NCBI GenBank assembly: GCA_024811115.1
Contig: JAKOGH010000783.1
Span: 396,311-460,310 of the forward strand
Direction: 5' to 3'
DNA: 64,000 nucleotides
Source: Terana coerulea
Lineage: Eukaryota > Basidiomycota > Agaricomycetes > Polyporales > Phanerochaetaceae
The notes under the pieces are model-generated. The model made no database searches, was not told the DNA's origin, and was given only the letters and a program-made list of their open reading frames with translations. Of the stretch, positions 11,961 to 21,948 are shown piece after piece. How positions within the stretch are numbered: position 1 is the stretch's first letter; every line of letters starts with the position of its first letter. The translations under genes and the position numbers were made by a program.

Positions 11961-12425
11961 ATGGCGTCTTCATCCTACCCTCTGCCAATGCTCCCTCTAC
12001 GTCTGCCCAGCTCCCCGCTTCTATCTGGGGCTCTCTCCGATGACTTTTTCGCGACGCTGGCGGCTCAAGGGATCTACAAACCTCTCCCCAAGCTATCTTT
12101 CGCCCCCTCCCCGCGCATGAAACCCATCCCGAAGACGTATACACCCAGAATTCCATCAAAACTCGCAAGTACGCAAGAGAAGCCCCTGCCGTTGATTCCA
12201 AAGCCAGCCATACCTCCCAGGCAAATCATCTCAGTTCTGGATCTGCTGGAGAAGATGGACGACGATGTCTCGAAGGAAGCTCAGCGCGTTCGCGTGAATA
12301 TCGAAGAAACCAAAGACTTCATCCGCGGCTTCAAACAAGACCTCAGAGCGCGCAGCGCGAAGTCGCGCGTCGTAGAGACAGGGAGGAGCGGGAGACCAAG
12401 GGTCGCGATGATGATTTCTGGCTGA
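11961..12425 (+). CDS. hypothetical protein, Pro-rich N-terminus and coiled C-terminus
   Basis: Single-exon frame of 154 codons. The N-terminal half is Pro/Leu/Ser rich (MASSSYPLPMLPLRLPSSPL). The second half contains a Pro-rich KPLPLIPKPAIPPRQ stretch and an amphipathic helical segment (ISVLDLLEKMDDDVSKEAQR followed by VRVNIEETKDFIRGFKQDLR), then a basic tail. No membrane span or signal peptide. I do not recognise a family. The helix pattern and codon use argue that it is a real gene, but a longer spliced model is possible. Confidence 0.55.
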   Translation: MASSSYPLPMLPLRLPSSPLLSGALSDDFFATLAAQGIYKPLPKLSFAPSPRMKPIPKTYTPRIPSKLASTQEKPLPLIPKPAIPPRQIISVLDLLEKMDDDVSKEAQRVRVNIEETKDFIRGFKQDLRARSAKSRVVETGRSGRPRVAMMISG

Positions 12426-12791
12426 ACGCTTGAACTGTATCTATAGCGGTGAACCCTAGTGCGTATTGATAGTACGATACAACAACCAAGACGCGTCCCT
12501 AAAATGTCGGTGTTCCCTACCTCACTGCCCCTCGCTACACGGTATCACCACTGCGAGTCCGTGTCCTAGAAACGGATGAGCGTATTTGGATTTCAACTTT
12601 GTGAAGGCTCTTTGCCTCTCAAGCTCCGAGACTCATGGCAACAGATTGAGTTCATCCAGGCCAAGCCAAAGGCCCTTAGACGCACCCACTGGTATATAAA
12701 CGGTGGCTCACTGGCCCGCTGACCTGCTTCCCATCCACGACCCTCTAAGCATCCACTCCTCGCTGAATACACACCCCTTTCCACGCCCACA
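12426..12791. other. intergenic, no gene recognised
   Basis: Spacer before the RPEL gene with a TATA-like TATATAA near 12690 about 100 nt before its ATG. No other feature is seen. Confidence 0.4.
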
Positions 12792-13342
12792 ATGTGTAAG
12801 TTTTCACGACGCGTGTGTGCCCAGTCAAGTTCACCAGCAACTGCCATCCAGCGTCCACCAACGCTACCACCGCCACCGCCACCGATGCCGCAAGGCCCAC
12901 TCCCACGCGCAAGCTGTCCGTGGACCCACAAACGGCCGACAAGCTTGAGAGGCGTCTCACCCAACGGCCCGCCAAGGAGGAGCTCGTTGATCGCAACATC
13001 TTGAAGGGTGTGCACTCAGACTGGAGGTGTATGCGAGCGAGAAGCTAATCAGGGCGTTGCTAGATGACAAGGTCGCCCCTTCGTTGCAAGCAGCCAGGGA
13101 CAAGCTGCAGAGGTCGCAGCTTGAGGTACGCGGGCTGTTATATTTTGTAGCAGCAGGATTGATGGAGAAATATACAGGATAAAATAGGCCAGGCCCTCCT
13201 TCATCGTCCAAAGCAAGAGGAGCTCCAGCAAACCGGTATACTCAGTGCGTACAAGGCATAGTGAATCGCAAGCGCGGACGCAGACCACTAACGTACTTTG
13301 ATAGAGGCAGAATCGTCTCCTGAGACCACCGCCTCTGCCTGA
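12792..13342 (+). CDS. RPEL-repeat protein
   Basis: Small (about 115 aa) protein with two RPEL motifs, the actin-binding repeat known from MRTF and Phactr proteins and found in short fungal proteins. Repeat 1 is KLERRLTQRPAKEELVDRNI; repeat 2 is KIGQALLHRPKQEELQQTGI. Splicing AAGG|ATGAC, CTTGAG|GATAAA and CTCA|AGGCAG gives a continuous frame ending KAESSPETTASA. The N-terminus is Thr/Ala/Ser rich. The 5' end is awkward: the only upstream ATG (12792) needs an intron of just 29 nt (12796-12824, GTAAGT..CCCAG) to reach the RPEL frame, so either a very short intron or a small sequence error lies there. Actin binding is inferred from the motif. Confidence 0.75.
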
Positions 13343-13513
13343 AAGGGTGGTGCTTGACACAGCAAGAATGAACTGAAGAAGTGGGGGTTTTTCTCGTGAA
13401 CCTCCGTCCGTCGAATTAGTGGTGTATACTCTGAAGTGAATGAAACATGTACAATAAGCATTTGGATCCCACATAAAGCAACCGTGACACACCTATAGAC
13501 GAATGCGGCGTGG

Positions 13514-14203
13514 TCAATCTCTGCTGTCTCTTCTGTTCCTAATTTTCTCCCTCATCTCCGCCGCGGCGCGCTTCGTTCCTGCGCTTCCCGCCCAACCCCG
13601 ACTCCGCAGCCAACCCACCAGCCTCGGCGTCACAGCCGCTGTGAGACCCACACGCACGGGCAGGAAGAGGGTCTTGTGGATGGTGTACGCCAGGACTATC
13701 ATAGCCCAGAGACCCTCCGAGCCGCCGTTCGCCGGCGATTGGGCCACACTGTCCATCTCTTCCCGCCCGGGCTCGGTTGGTCTTTCTGGCAGGAAACCCG
13801 CAACGGCCTCCTTCACGGACGCTGCAATATGCGCAACATGCTCCGCGCCGATGATGTTGACCGCGGCGAAGGCGACTGTGAAGTCCGCGATGGTCAAAAT
13901 GGTGTACACCCCGAGGGCATACCAGCCATAGGATTTGATGAGGTGCTTGAGGCGTTGCGACAACGAGGCATTTGGCGGTAGTTGTGGATGCGAGTCGTCG
14001 GTAGGAGATGCAGGTGGAGAAGGGGAGAGTCGCGACGAGCTCTGATGCAGTACTCGTGTGCTGGTACGGCCACCTGGTCTGGTGAGTGTAATCCGTGGCT
14101 CTGCAGCAGCAGCGGTGAAGCGAGTTAACGGGAGCAGCGGCCTTGACACTCGAGGGACCAGGGAGCGGAGGAGAGGAATGCGAAGGATGGCGGTGCGCAC
14201 CAT
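13514..14203 (-). CDS. DUF1279 / FAM210-like mitochondrial protein
   Basis: Intronless 229-codon gene. It has an Arg/Leu-rich mitochondrial presequence (MVRTAILRIPLLRSLVPRVS), then a DUF1279 domain with SLSQRLKHLIKSYGWYALGV, YTILTIADFTVAFAAVNIIG, AIVLAYTIHKTLFLPVRVG and LTAAVTPRLVGWLRSRGW. A predicted span lies around YTILTIADFTVAFAAV. The C-terminal helix is basic. The family includes vertebrate FAM210A/B and yeast Nat2, mitochondrial membrane proteins of limited known function. ATG at 14203 is the first in frame. Its start is divergent from the S-adenosylmethionine decarboxylase gene, 300 nt away. Confidence 0.85.
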   Translation of the reverse strand: MVRTAILRIPLLRSLVPRVSRPLLPLTRFTAAAAEPRITLTRPGGRTSTRVLHQSSSRLSPSPPASPTDDSHPQLPPNASLSQRLKHLIKSYGWYALGVYTILTIADFTVAFAAVNIIGAEHVAHIAASVKEAVAGFLPERPTEPGREEMDSVAQSPANGGSEGLWAMIVLAYTIHKTLFLPVRVGLTAAVTPRLVGWLRSRGWAGSAGTKRAAAEMREKIRNRRDSRD

Positions 14204-14425
14204 GAGTTCTGCGCAAGACGGAGTTTATCAAGGTAAAGCGGTCAAGGAAGGGTGCGGACGATGCGGAGGAGGAATGCCAGCGACGGCGAAGCGACAGACG
14301 CGTCAAAGCGGCCGCGCCTGCCGCGGGTTCGGTAGGCGTTCTCGGCATACGCCGAAAGCAACTTTTGAATCGATCTGCAGGAAACGGGAAGGCTCAGTAG
14401 AATCTTGCTTCATCTTGACCCTTTC

Positions 14426-14476
14426 ATGCATCCACACAACCCCCACCTGCAGTCCTACCAGTCTTCACTGCGATAG
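14426..14476 (+). promoter_or_regulatory. possible uORF ahead of S-adenosylmethionine decarboxylase
   Basis: An ATG at 14426 opens a 16-codon frame (MHPHNPHLQSYQSSLR) that stops at 14474-14476, only 26 nt before the decarboxylase ATG. Mammalian and plant AdoMetDC mRNAs carry uORFs that give polyamine control of translation. Whether this stretch is in the mRNA is not shown by the sequence. Confidence 0.35.
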
Positions 14477-14502
14477 CATCCCCCTTCACGGCTTGCATCT
14501 GC

Positions 14503-15992
14503 ATGGACCCCGCCGTTCCCGTCGACGAGCCCTACGGGCCTTTCGAAGGACCAGAGAAATTACTCGAAATATGGTTCGCTCCCTCTCCTGCTCAGCTTCC
14601 AGACGCGTCTTCGTCCACGGACGGGAAGTTCGGGCTCAGAAAAGTGCCCAGGGCCGTTTGGGAGGAGATGCTGGACATCGTCAAGTGCAAAATTCTCTCG
14701 CACGTCGAGGGTTCCGAGATGGATGCCTATTTGCTTAGGTATGTTCCTTCATATCGGTGTTTATATCGCAAATTCTAGACCTTTAGCTTCCGGATGGTCG
14801 TACGACCTTTCAGAATCGGTCTCCTCATGCTATTTGTGTGCACACAGCCCAAATGCTACCAGATGCTGACCTAGCCGCCGTCACTAGTGAATCTTCCTTT
14901 TCGTCTCTCCCCACCGCTTGATCCTGAAGACATGCGGTACGACGCTCAACCTTCTCGGGCTTCCACGGATGCTCGAGATCGCCAAGACTTACGCGTCCTT
15001 GCCTTGCGTATACCGGTGCTTCTACTCCCGCAAAGCGTTCATGTTCCCTGAACGTCAGAGCGGCCCGCACCGCGACTGGAGAGCAGAGGTTGAGTTCTTG
15101 GACCAGATTTTCCCCAGCGGCGCTGCCTACACTATTGGTAAAGTAAACGGCGACCACTGGGTTCTCTATATCACCAGCCCAGGAGAAGACCTGTTTGCAT
15201 CCACCGCGCCGAACTCCCCTGCTCCTCGGAGTGGCCCCGCTTCCGCCCGATATCGACGAGTCTTCCGGCGGCGATCCCCAGGACGTTCCAGATTCACCGG
15301 ACTTTACGAAGCAGGACTACACCATAGAGATACTCATGACGCAACTCTCGCCGTCCGCCCGCGAGCAGTTCAACCACGCGTCTGTTCTCGAAGCGGTTGA
15401 ATCTGGCCCAGGGCAGCATGCTCTCGAACTCTCTTCTGCTATCGGCATCACCGATATCTTCCCTCCCCAGCTGACGACTTTGGATGCCTATTCATTCACG
15501 CCATGCGGCTACTCCTCGAACGCCCTGCTCAAGTGGCGCGACAACGCGGGCACGGACCAGTTCCACAGCGGCGAGGGCTACTACACCATCCACGTCACTC
15601 CGGAGGAAGGCTGGTCTTACGCCAGCTTCGAGTGCAACGTCCCGCTGCCCACCGTTCCCACCCCACAACGCACCAAAATCCCCGATCTGAAGACGCTGAT
15701 TCGGCGAGTCGTGAATATCTTCCAGCCTGGGCGGCTGACGCTCACGCTCTTCATCTCCGGCGAGGACAACGCGAACGCGGAGGAAGAGGAGGGCGAGAGT
15801 GCTGTCGAGGCGGCGCAGAGGGCGTTCAAGTCGGCCTTGATCTCGCCGAAGGGTATCAACGGTGTCAACGGACACGGCACCAACGGAAGCGGGGAAGAGG
15901 CATTCCGGGGGATCTACAAGCGGACGGACAAGATCAACTACGAGTTCGGAGGATACGACCTCGCCTTTGCCAGCTTCGAGCTTCGGCCATGA
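14503..15992 (+). CDS. SPE2: S-adenosylmethionine decarboxylase proenzyme (two frame breaks)
   Basis: Makes decarboxylated AdoMet for spermidine/spermine synthesis. The N-terminus has the catalytic-Glu motif FEGPEKLLEIWF. Exon 1 ends at 14738 (DAYLL), intron 14739-14887, then SESS, the self-cleavage site that generates the pyruvoyl group, followed by LILKTCGTT with the conserved Cys. Later motifs include DQIFPSGAAYTIGKVNGDHW, TIEILMTQL, and DRFTPCGYSSN-like YSFTPCGYSSNALLKW, ending YDLAFASFELRP. Immediately after the SESS codons the frame slips at a T4 run (14898-14901); one more T would give SESSFFV in frame with SPHRLILKT. A second slip lies near 15194-15196 (T3, one fewer T rejoins EDLLHPPRRTPLLL), unless an unusual intron such as 15231-15291 is used. 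Otherwise full length, so assembly error is likelier than a dead gene. Confidence 0.88.
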
Positions 15993-16972
15993 TTTGACGC
16001 ATCTCCTGCTCTTCCGCGTTCTCAGGGCATTCGCTTGGATATACCACTCACTGGACGTTCTATGACGTCCTACAAAAGGAGGACACTGGGTGATTGACGG
16101 TATTACTCGATGGCTTCCATGTACCATGGTGTAAAATATATTGGCTCGCACCGTCATCGACCCTGACTGGCGATGCCACCGCCCACATGTGCTGTCGTGC
16201 TGGTATGGACCGTGAATCTCCGCGAGCTGATCTCGACTTGTGGACAGAAGTGAAGGCGGCGTGGGGCATGAGCACGGCCTGCTGCGCACTATCCGCGAAG
16301 AGCGAGCTCGACCCACGGGAGCCTCGGGCTTGTGTCGCGTTGTTTGAGCCCGTTCATTTCGCTGAACCACAGAACCCATAAATGGAAGGTCACAGGGCCA
16401 TCAGCTGGCGTCCACGGGCCTGGTTTGTCCTTGACGTTGTTCGACGACGACGCAGGTCTTGCCAGCGGTCGGTGTTCACGCCTGCGCCGACGACAAGCTG
16501 GCATGCAGCAGCCGCCCCGCATCGGTGCTCGCTGCCTAAAGTCATGCGAGCACGCTGGCGGTCGGGAGACGGGTATCCGGTCAGTCCCTATCACCGTGCA
16601 TCAGCACGGTACGGTGCTGGCTCCTCGCCCCGGTCGCTCACATTTTACGGCAGAAGGGAAGAATGGGGGCCTGCCCCTCCATGCTCGCCTGCTGTGGCGG
16701 TGACAATGTGCCATTTGCGGCGGGGAGGCCTCCCCCGCGCGCGGCCGGTCGAGACGGCTATCTGCTGGGTGGGTCCTTGCCGCGGGTTCGCTGGCGGGGC
16801 CCCCACTTCGGCCGCTTCGAACCATTCAGCGTGCGGCCAGCGCCCGCGGCGATGCCATCACCTTCTCGCTTTCTTAAAGCCTAGCACGCACGCCCGCGGC
16901 GCCGGGGCGGTATTTACTACGCGCACGCTGGCGGCCCTGCCGTCCTGGCTCGCTCGCTCGCCCCTCCGCCCC
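15993..16972. other. intergenic GC-rich upstream region of PP2C copy 2
   Basis: A frame is open from 16382 into the PP2C gene, but its upstream 197 codons are Arg/Pro/Ala-rich and match no known part of the family, and base composition alone explains the openness. No RNA gene seen. Confidence 0.4.
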
Positions 16973-18478
16973 ATGGCGCGCCAGGTCGTCTCCCTGGCCC
17001 CCGCGACGCCGCTGGACGCCCGGCTCGCGCTCGAGGAGGTCAAGGACTTTGCGCTGACCGACATGGGCTTCGGCGGCGACACGACGTGGACGTACAAGAT
17101 CCTTCGCGAACCCGCCCTCACGGAAGAACTGACGCGTCTCTCGTGTCCGCAAACTCTCGGTCACGTCGACAGCGTCGCGCTGCAGCCATGCCCGCTCTAC
17201 GACTTCCGGAGCCAAGACCGTCACACCGTCCAGCGGTGGGCGATGCCGGGTGGCACTTGGACGTTCACCGCCGTCTTCGATGGTGAGCCTGTCCGCTGTG
17301 TTCAGATGGGTGGGGTGAAACTAAAGACTGATATTAGGGCACGTCAACCACGATACTGTTAACTATGTCTCCGAGATAGTGCCGTCCCAGGTTCGCAGAT
17401 CGCTCGAAACAGCCTTACGGCAGACCTATCCGAATACGCCTCGAACTGAGCAGATATCATCCCTTCTGTCCGAGGCAATCATACAGGCTGATGCCACTAT
17501 CACCTCCGAATTCTTTGCGATATTCACAGAGGCCGGGGTCGACCCGGCGCGCGCAGACCCTAGCTCTATGAAGTCGTTCATAAACGACCGGCGGACAGGT
17601 GGGCTCCGCTACACACGCGTCTCGCGCATGCTGGGCGGGACGACCGCCCTGCTCACCCTATTCCACGAAGACTCGGCCAACCTCTGGGTCGCCAATCTAG
17701 GCGACTGCTTGGCAGGTAGGCCTTCCTCCGCTTTGTACCGCGCAGACGCCGCCGCTCAGGCCTCTCTCCCCGCAGTGCTCGGCACGTGGAGCGGCTCCCG
17801 GTGGTCGGGCGAGCTCATCAACAGCGTGCACAACGGGAGCAACGCCGCGGAGGTGCGCCGCGTGCGCGGCGAGCACCTCGGCGAGCCGGACTGCGTCGTG
17901 GACGACCGGGTGCTGGGCTGGCTCGCACCGACCCGCGGTAAGCGTGCGCGCCCGCTCGCGCGGCCCCCCGAACGCTCGCTGACCGCCGCGTCGTCTCTGC
18001 AGCCCTCGGCAACGGGTGGCTGAAGCTGCCGCGGGTGTACGCCGAGCACGTGTTCGCGCCGCTCGACTCGGCCTGGATGCGCAGGGAGTCGCTGCCCAAG
18101 TACCTCGCGCGCCTCCAGTCGCCGCCGTACGTCTCCGCCACGCCCGACGTGCACCACCGGCGGCTCCGCCGGGGGTCCAAACCCGCGTTCGACGCGTTTC
18201 TCATGACGTGCTCCGACGGCGTCCTCGACCTCGCCCACCTCGACCCCATCCCGCTGTCTCAAAAGCTGATGGATCACTGGGCAGGCGTGGTGGGGCGCAG
18301 CTACGACAGGACCCGCGGTCGCCGGCCGGGCGCGCGCACGTGCAACAGCGCCCTTGCCCTTCTGCGGGATTGCATCGGGGGAGACGACGCGCACGTCGCG
18401 TCCCGCAACCTGACGGTGGAGATGGAGGAGCGTTGGATGGACGACATCACCATCATCGTGCAAAAGTTTGGCTGGTAG
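16973..18478 (+). CDS. PP2C-family Ser/Thr phosphatase (copy 2)
   Basis: Paralogue of the phosphatase at 1939-3296. Start chosen at MARQVVSLAPATPLDARLAL because it aligns in distance to motif I. Introns 17283-17337, 17716-17775 and 17938-18002 fall at the same codons and phases as in copy 1: inside FDG|H, after GDCLA, and after TR. Motifs are FDGHVNHD, LGGTTALLTLF..LWVANLGDCLAVLG, MTCSDGVLDL and MDDITIIVQ. The reading frame is complete without any break. It is much more GC-rich at the third codon position than copy 1, suggesting separate compositional drift after duplication. Substrate unknown. Confidence 0.88.
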
Positions 18479-18651
18479 ACGCCGTCTGTCGATCACATTC
18501 TTAAGGTTAAGCACTGCGGAACATTATGAGCTATAGTACATATGAGGAGGCGCAGGGGACCAAGCATGTCCTCTTCTCGAGAACCACAATACCCTGAGGG
18601 AACGTACGACACCTGTACAAGAAGCAGATATACATAGATGAGAGGATAGAT

Positions 18652-20325
18652 TTATCGTTTTGTGGTGCGACTGCCGGACGGCGTTGGCGGCTCGTCCTCT
18701 GCCGCCGCCGGCGCAGGCGTCGCTGCTGCCCGCGTCGCCTGGGTCTTGGCCCGCATCTTGCACAGGGGGCATAGTCGGGTGAACATCTCCACCATAGGCC
18801 ACGTGATGGTAGCCTAAATGCCTCGTCAGCGAATGGGCCTGTACACGCGCGGCGCGGGGTGTACGTACGAATCCCGTCCGCCTGGCCTCGAAGAACACGG
18901 TGGAGGCCGACCCGTGGTACCGGTGCGCGTACACGAGGATGTCGTAGATCTGGTCCTGCACCGGCACGCGGTCGAAGACGGCCGCGGACTCGAGCGCGCC
19001 CGCGCCGTCCTCGGCCCTCCCGCCGCCCGCGCCTCCCCTCGCCGTCGGCGCGCACGATGTAGTTCGCGCGCAGCTTCTCCTCGTCCGCGGGGTTCATGTT
19101 GTAGAACGCGTCGCGCGGGAGGAGGAGCAGGTGGTGCTTGCGCGAGCCCGCGCGCGCGTGGTGGCAGGACGCCCAGATGCGCAGCCGCGTCGGCAGCTCC
19201 GCGACGAGCCCTTCCGCGACTGCGCGCGCGACGTCGGCGTACGTGCCGGGCGGGAACGTCGCGGTCTCGCGCAGCTCGGGCGTGAGGCCCTGGACGAAGC
19301 GCACGAGGGCCTCTTCGAACGCGTGCCGGGTGGGCATCTCGATCGCGTTGACGGCGTTCAGGCCGCGCAGAACCAGGTCGGGCAGCGGGGAGTACCCTGC
19401 GCCTCGCCATGGATCAATGTGTGGTGTCGTGACGATCATGCCCTGGGGACGAATATCTTGGGATCAGTGGCTATGGCTGGGCCACGAGGGTTACAAGAGA
19501 AAGCTGAGTGTTTGAAAGCGTACCCAAGTAAAGTTCCCGTCGGTGCTGCTCTGCTGGAAGGTCAAGTCGCTGGTGTCCATGGCGTCGTCGCCGTCGAGCA
19601 GCGCCGGTGAATGGGGAGGTATGTACTGGCGGATCTGAGGCTCTGTCCGCAGCTCGCTCTCAAATACATGGTTGCCTGAAGGGCCCGCAGAGGTGGGTGA
19701 GTCGCTCGAGCCGCCGCCCTGGCCTTGCATGTCCGACACGAGGAAAGACGCCGTCTTGGCCGCGTACGGCGCCACCTGCCGGTCCTTCGTCGTCGCGTGG
19801 TCGGTGGGCACTTTGTGTCTCTTCTTCGGCGTGTAGTTGCAGTCCACCTCCTTGTCCTCGGCGCAGTGGTTGCAGATGGGCAGATTGCGGTCGCACTAAC
19901 AATAGCGGGTGAGAACCGCTGACAAGGCGCCAAAGGCGTGCGGGCCTGACCTTGAGGTTCCTGATGCGGCAGCGGTCGCACCTGGGGATGCCTCGATGCG
20001 CAGGGGTTGGAAGCGGTGTGTACTTGCATTCCCGGTCGGTGGCCCACGCACAGTGGTTGCAGGTGGGGAGCACTCTGTCGCACTGCGTCTCGGACGTCAA
20101 ATGGGTCTGTGCCCGATGAATTTTCGTGCTTACTTTGAGATTATTGTGACGGCAATGGTCGCATCGTGGCTTCCCCCTTCTGCCTTTCCACTGAGACTGA
20201 CGAGCCATGTACATCTTGGGGTTGGGTATCCGGATGGTCAACTGGCTCTCGTCGCCGCTTTCGCCGGCAGAATCGGTGCCCTCCACGGACCCTACGATAC
20301 TGACACCCTCGTCTATCGGATCCAT
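18652..20325 (-). CDS. regulator with tandem Zn2Cys6 clusters and a C-terminal HHCC (integrase-type) zinc fold; one frame break
   Basis: Exons 20325-20134, 20082-19951, 19895-19524, 19442-18869 and 18813-18652. The first two junctions assemble two consecutive zinc clusters: CDHCRHNNLK|CDRVLPTCNH..C and CDRCRIRNLK|CDRNLPICNHC..C, each C-x2-C-x6-C-x6-C-x2-C-x7-C. Both are cut by a phase-0 intron at the same point, between LK and CDR. A Ser/Gln-rich linker follows, then a conserved-looking domain (HIDPWRGAGYSPLPDLVLRG through LPRDAFYNMNPADEEKLR). The C-terminus is IYDILVYAHRYHGSAST.. with TRLCPLCK, a HxxH..CxxC pattern like the integrase H2C2 zinc-binding domain. A one-base slip at plus-strand C4 19035-19038 is needed to reach it (one G less gives GEGGAGGGRAEDG). 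Predicted nuclear DNA-binding protein; target unknown. Upstream 5' exons cannot be excluded. Confidence 0.78.
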
Positions 20326-21948
20326 TGCAGGGAGCGGCAGGGCGGGAAGGTTTGTATTGGCTCGGGTACGGGTCGAGCCTGGGATTCCCAGCGGGCCACA
20401 AGTCTAGCGAGAGGCGCAAAGCGGGGTCAGCTGTGTGCAAAAGACGGGCAAGTTGGCGCATACACTCCTCGGGACGGCCTTTGGTGAGTTTTTTTTTGAC
20501 GGAGGGGGGCGGACTGGGCTCACCAGGATGGAGGGCAGCCTCGACGACCTCGTGTGGTTTGTACTCGCAAGCAGCCAAATCCGGCCAGATGGTGAAATCG
20601 AACTTGATGGGAAATGTGACTGTGACGGATAGGCGTCACTTTTCTTCAGCACCTCCTCGACCGCTTGCTCGCGCAGGAGGCGGACTGCAGCCCCGAAAAA
20701 TGTCGTCTGAGCGGTAGCCTATATGAGCTACTGGTATGGTCTCGTCAGACTGGTGAAGCCACACTGTATGGCTGCAGAAGCGAGTTCTACGTGGCCGCGA
20801 CGGGTGGACCCGAAGATTCCTAGTTACCCCTTTTGTCCAGCGGCCTGAGTCAGGAGTCACACTCACACCGGCGACCGCAGGCACGGCGGCATGCATCGAA
20901 CTGATACGACCCCCAAAGCAACGCAGGATGGGCTTAGGTCGGCACCTCGCTGGCTCACATGGCCCCAGGTTATCCTCCTTAACTCTCCCATTCAGCGTGG
21001 CGCGGCAGTCCAGGCTGTGGGTATTTGAAACGTCGAATTACTTTGCTTTCCTCTCTGGGCGACGGCAACTCCAAATGTGATCGGCCGTGTCAGCGATGCT
21101 TCTCTCCTTGGAGCTCCAGGCAGAAACCCGGGACACCCACCGCTGCCCTGCGCCTCTGGTGCTGCCCATCGACACACGTGCGAGCGAGCTGACGGTGCTT
21201 GCTTTTAGTTTAGGACTCAGCGTTTCGATAAAGCAGCGCTGTGTGAAGATACGTACTCGGTAGCCGTCCCCAGGCTCTGCGTCATGGACAGAACCTTCCG
21301 CATCAGGCTCGCGGCCATTATGTGTGCTGTCCACGTGTGTCGTCGCATTCAGCGTGACCGCACCCCGCCGTGTGGTGTCCAGCATGCTTGGGCAGTCACT
21401 CAAGCTTTGACCCACCACTGGCATCTCTCAGCTGCTGAGCACACGCAACCTGTGGTAGGAACCATCTTGCATATTTAATGCACCCATCTTCATGGAGCGT
21501 CCCTAACTCCGAAACAGCATAAAAGCAGTGAGTCTTCCATCGCGACCCGTTTCCTCCACGTTGAAATTGACACATTGCCGTCATAGGGTCATGTGTAGAA
21601 GGATATTCGCATTGCAAGACCAATTGCGATGAAACATACAACCCCAAACTTACTGAGATGAGCACGTAAATCATCTACGGAACATTCTTCCAACAAGGCT
21701 TTGAACCGAAGTCGAAGACGCTTCCGCCATGTGCCTTAGTTCGAACGTTCTTGCCCTCGCGGGGGAGAACTACTGCCAAAACAGTGCCTTTCCCCTCCCC
21801 TTCCCAACTGTCGCGTATTGCCATCACTCAAGTGTCCAGCACATCCCATGTGGCTGCGAAGATGCTACGCATATAAAAACCACCGCAAGACTTCAACTGC
21901 CGGCCAGGTCTCTGCCTCTCCCATCTGCTCCCCGACACATTTACCGCC
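20326..21948. other. intergenic, no gene recognised
   Basis: About 1.6 kb between divergent genes. A short minus-strand frame around 20520-20620 reads IKFDFTIWPDLAACEYKPHE and may be a 5' exon of the regulator, but I could not splice it in frame. The remainder holds no supported gene. A TATA-like ATATAAAA lies at about 21871, 80 nt before the secreted-protein ATG. Confidence 0.4.

Noticed and set aside
13539..14348. 269-codon second minus-strand frame over the FAM210-like gene
   Set aside because: The DUF1279 domain is in the other frame; this one is compositional.
15231..15291. 61-nt intron to explain the second AdoMetDC frame change
   Set aside because: Fits the phase but the donor GTGGCC is weak, and it removes a plausible PPDIDE segment; a T-run error at 15194 is about as likely, so I left it open.
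15492..16379. 295-codon minus-strand open frame antisense to the AdoMetDC C-terminus
   Set aside because: No domain; it overlaps a conserved gene on the other strand.
16382..16972. N-terminal extension of PP2C copy 2
   Set aside because: In frame but without family similarity; the Met at 16973 gives a protein matching copy 1.
20510..20625. Possible upstream exon of the zinc-cluster regulator with CEYKPHE resembling a third cluster end
   Set aside because: Lacks the other cysteines and cannot be spliced in frame to the MDPIDEG start.
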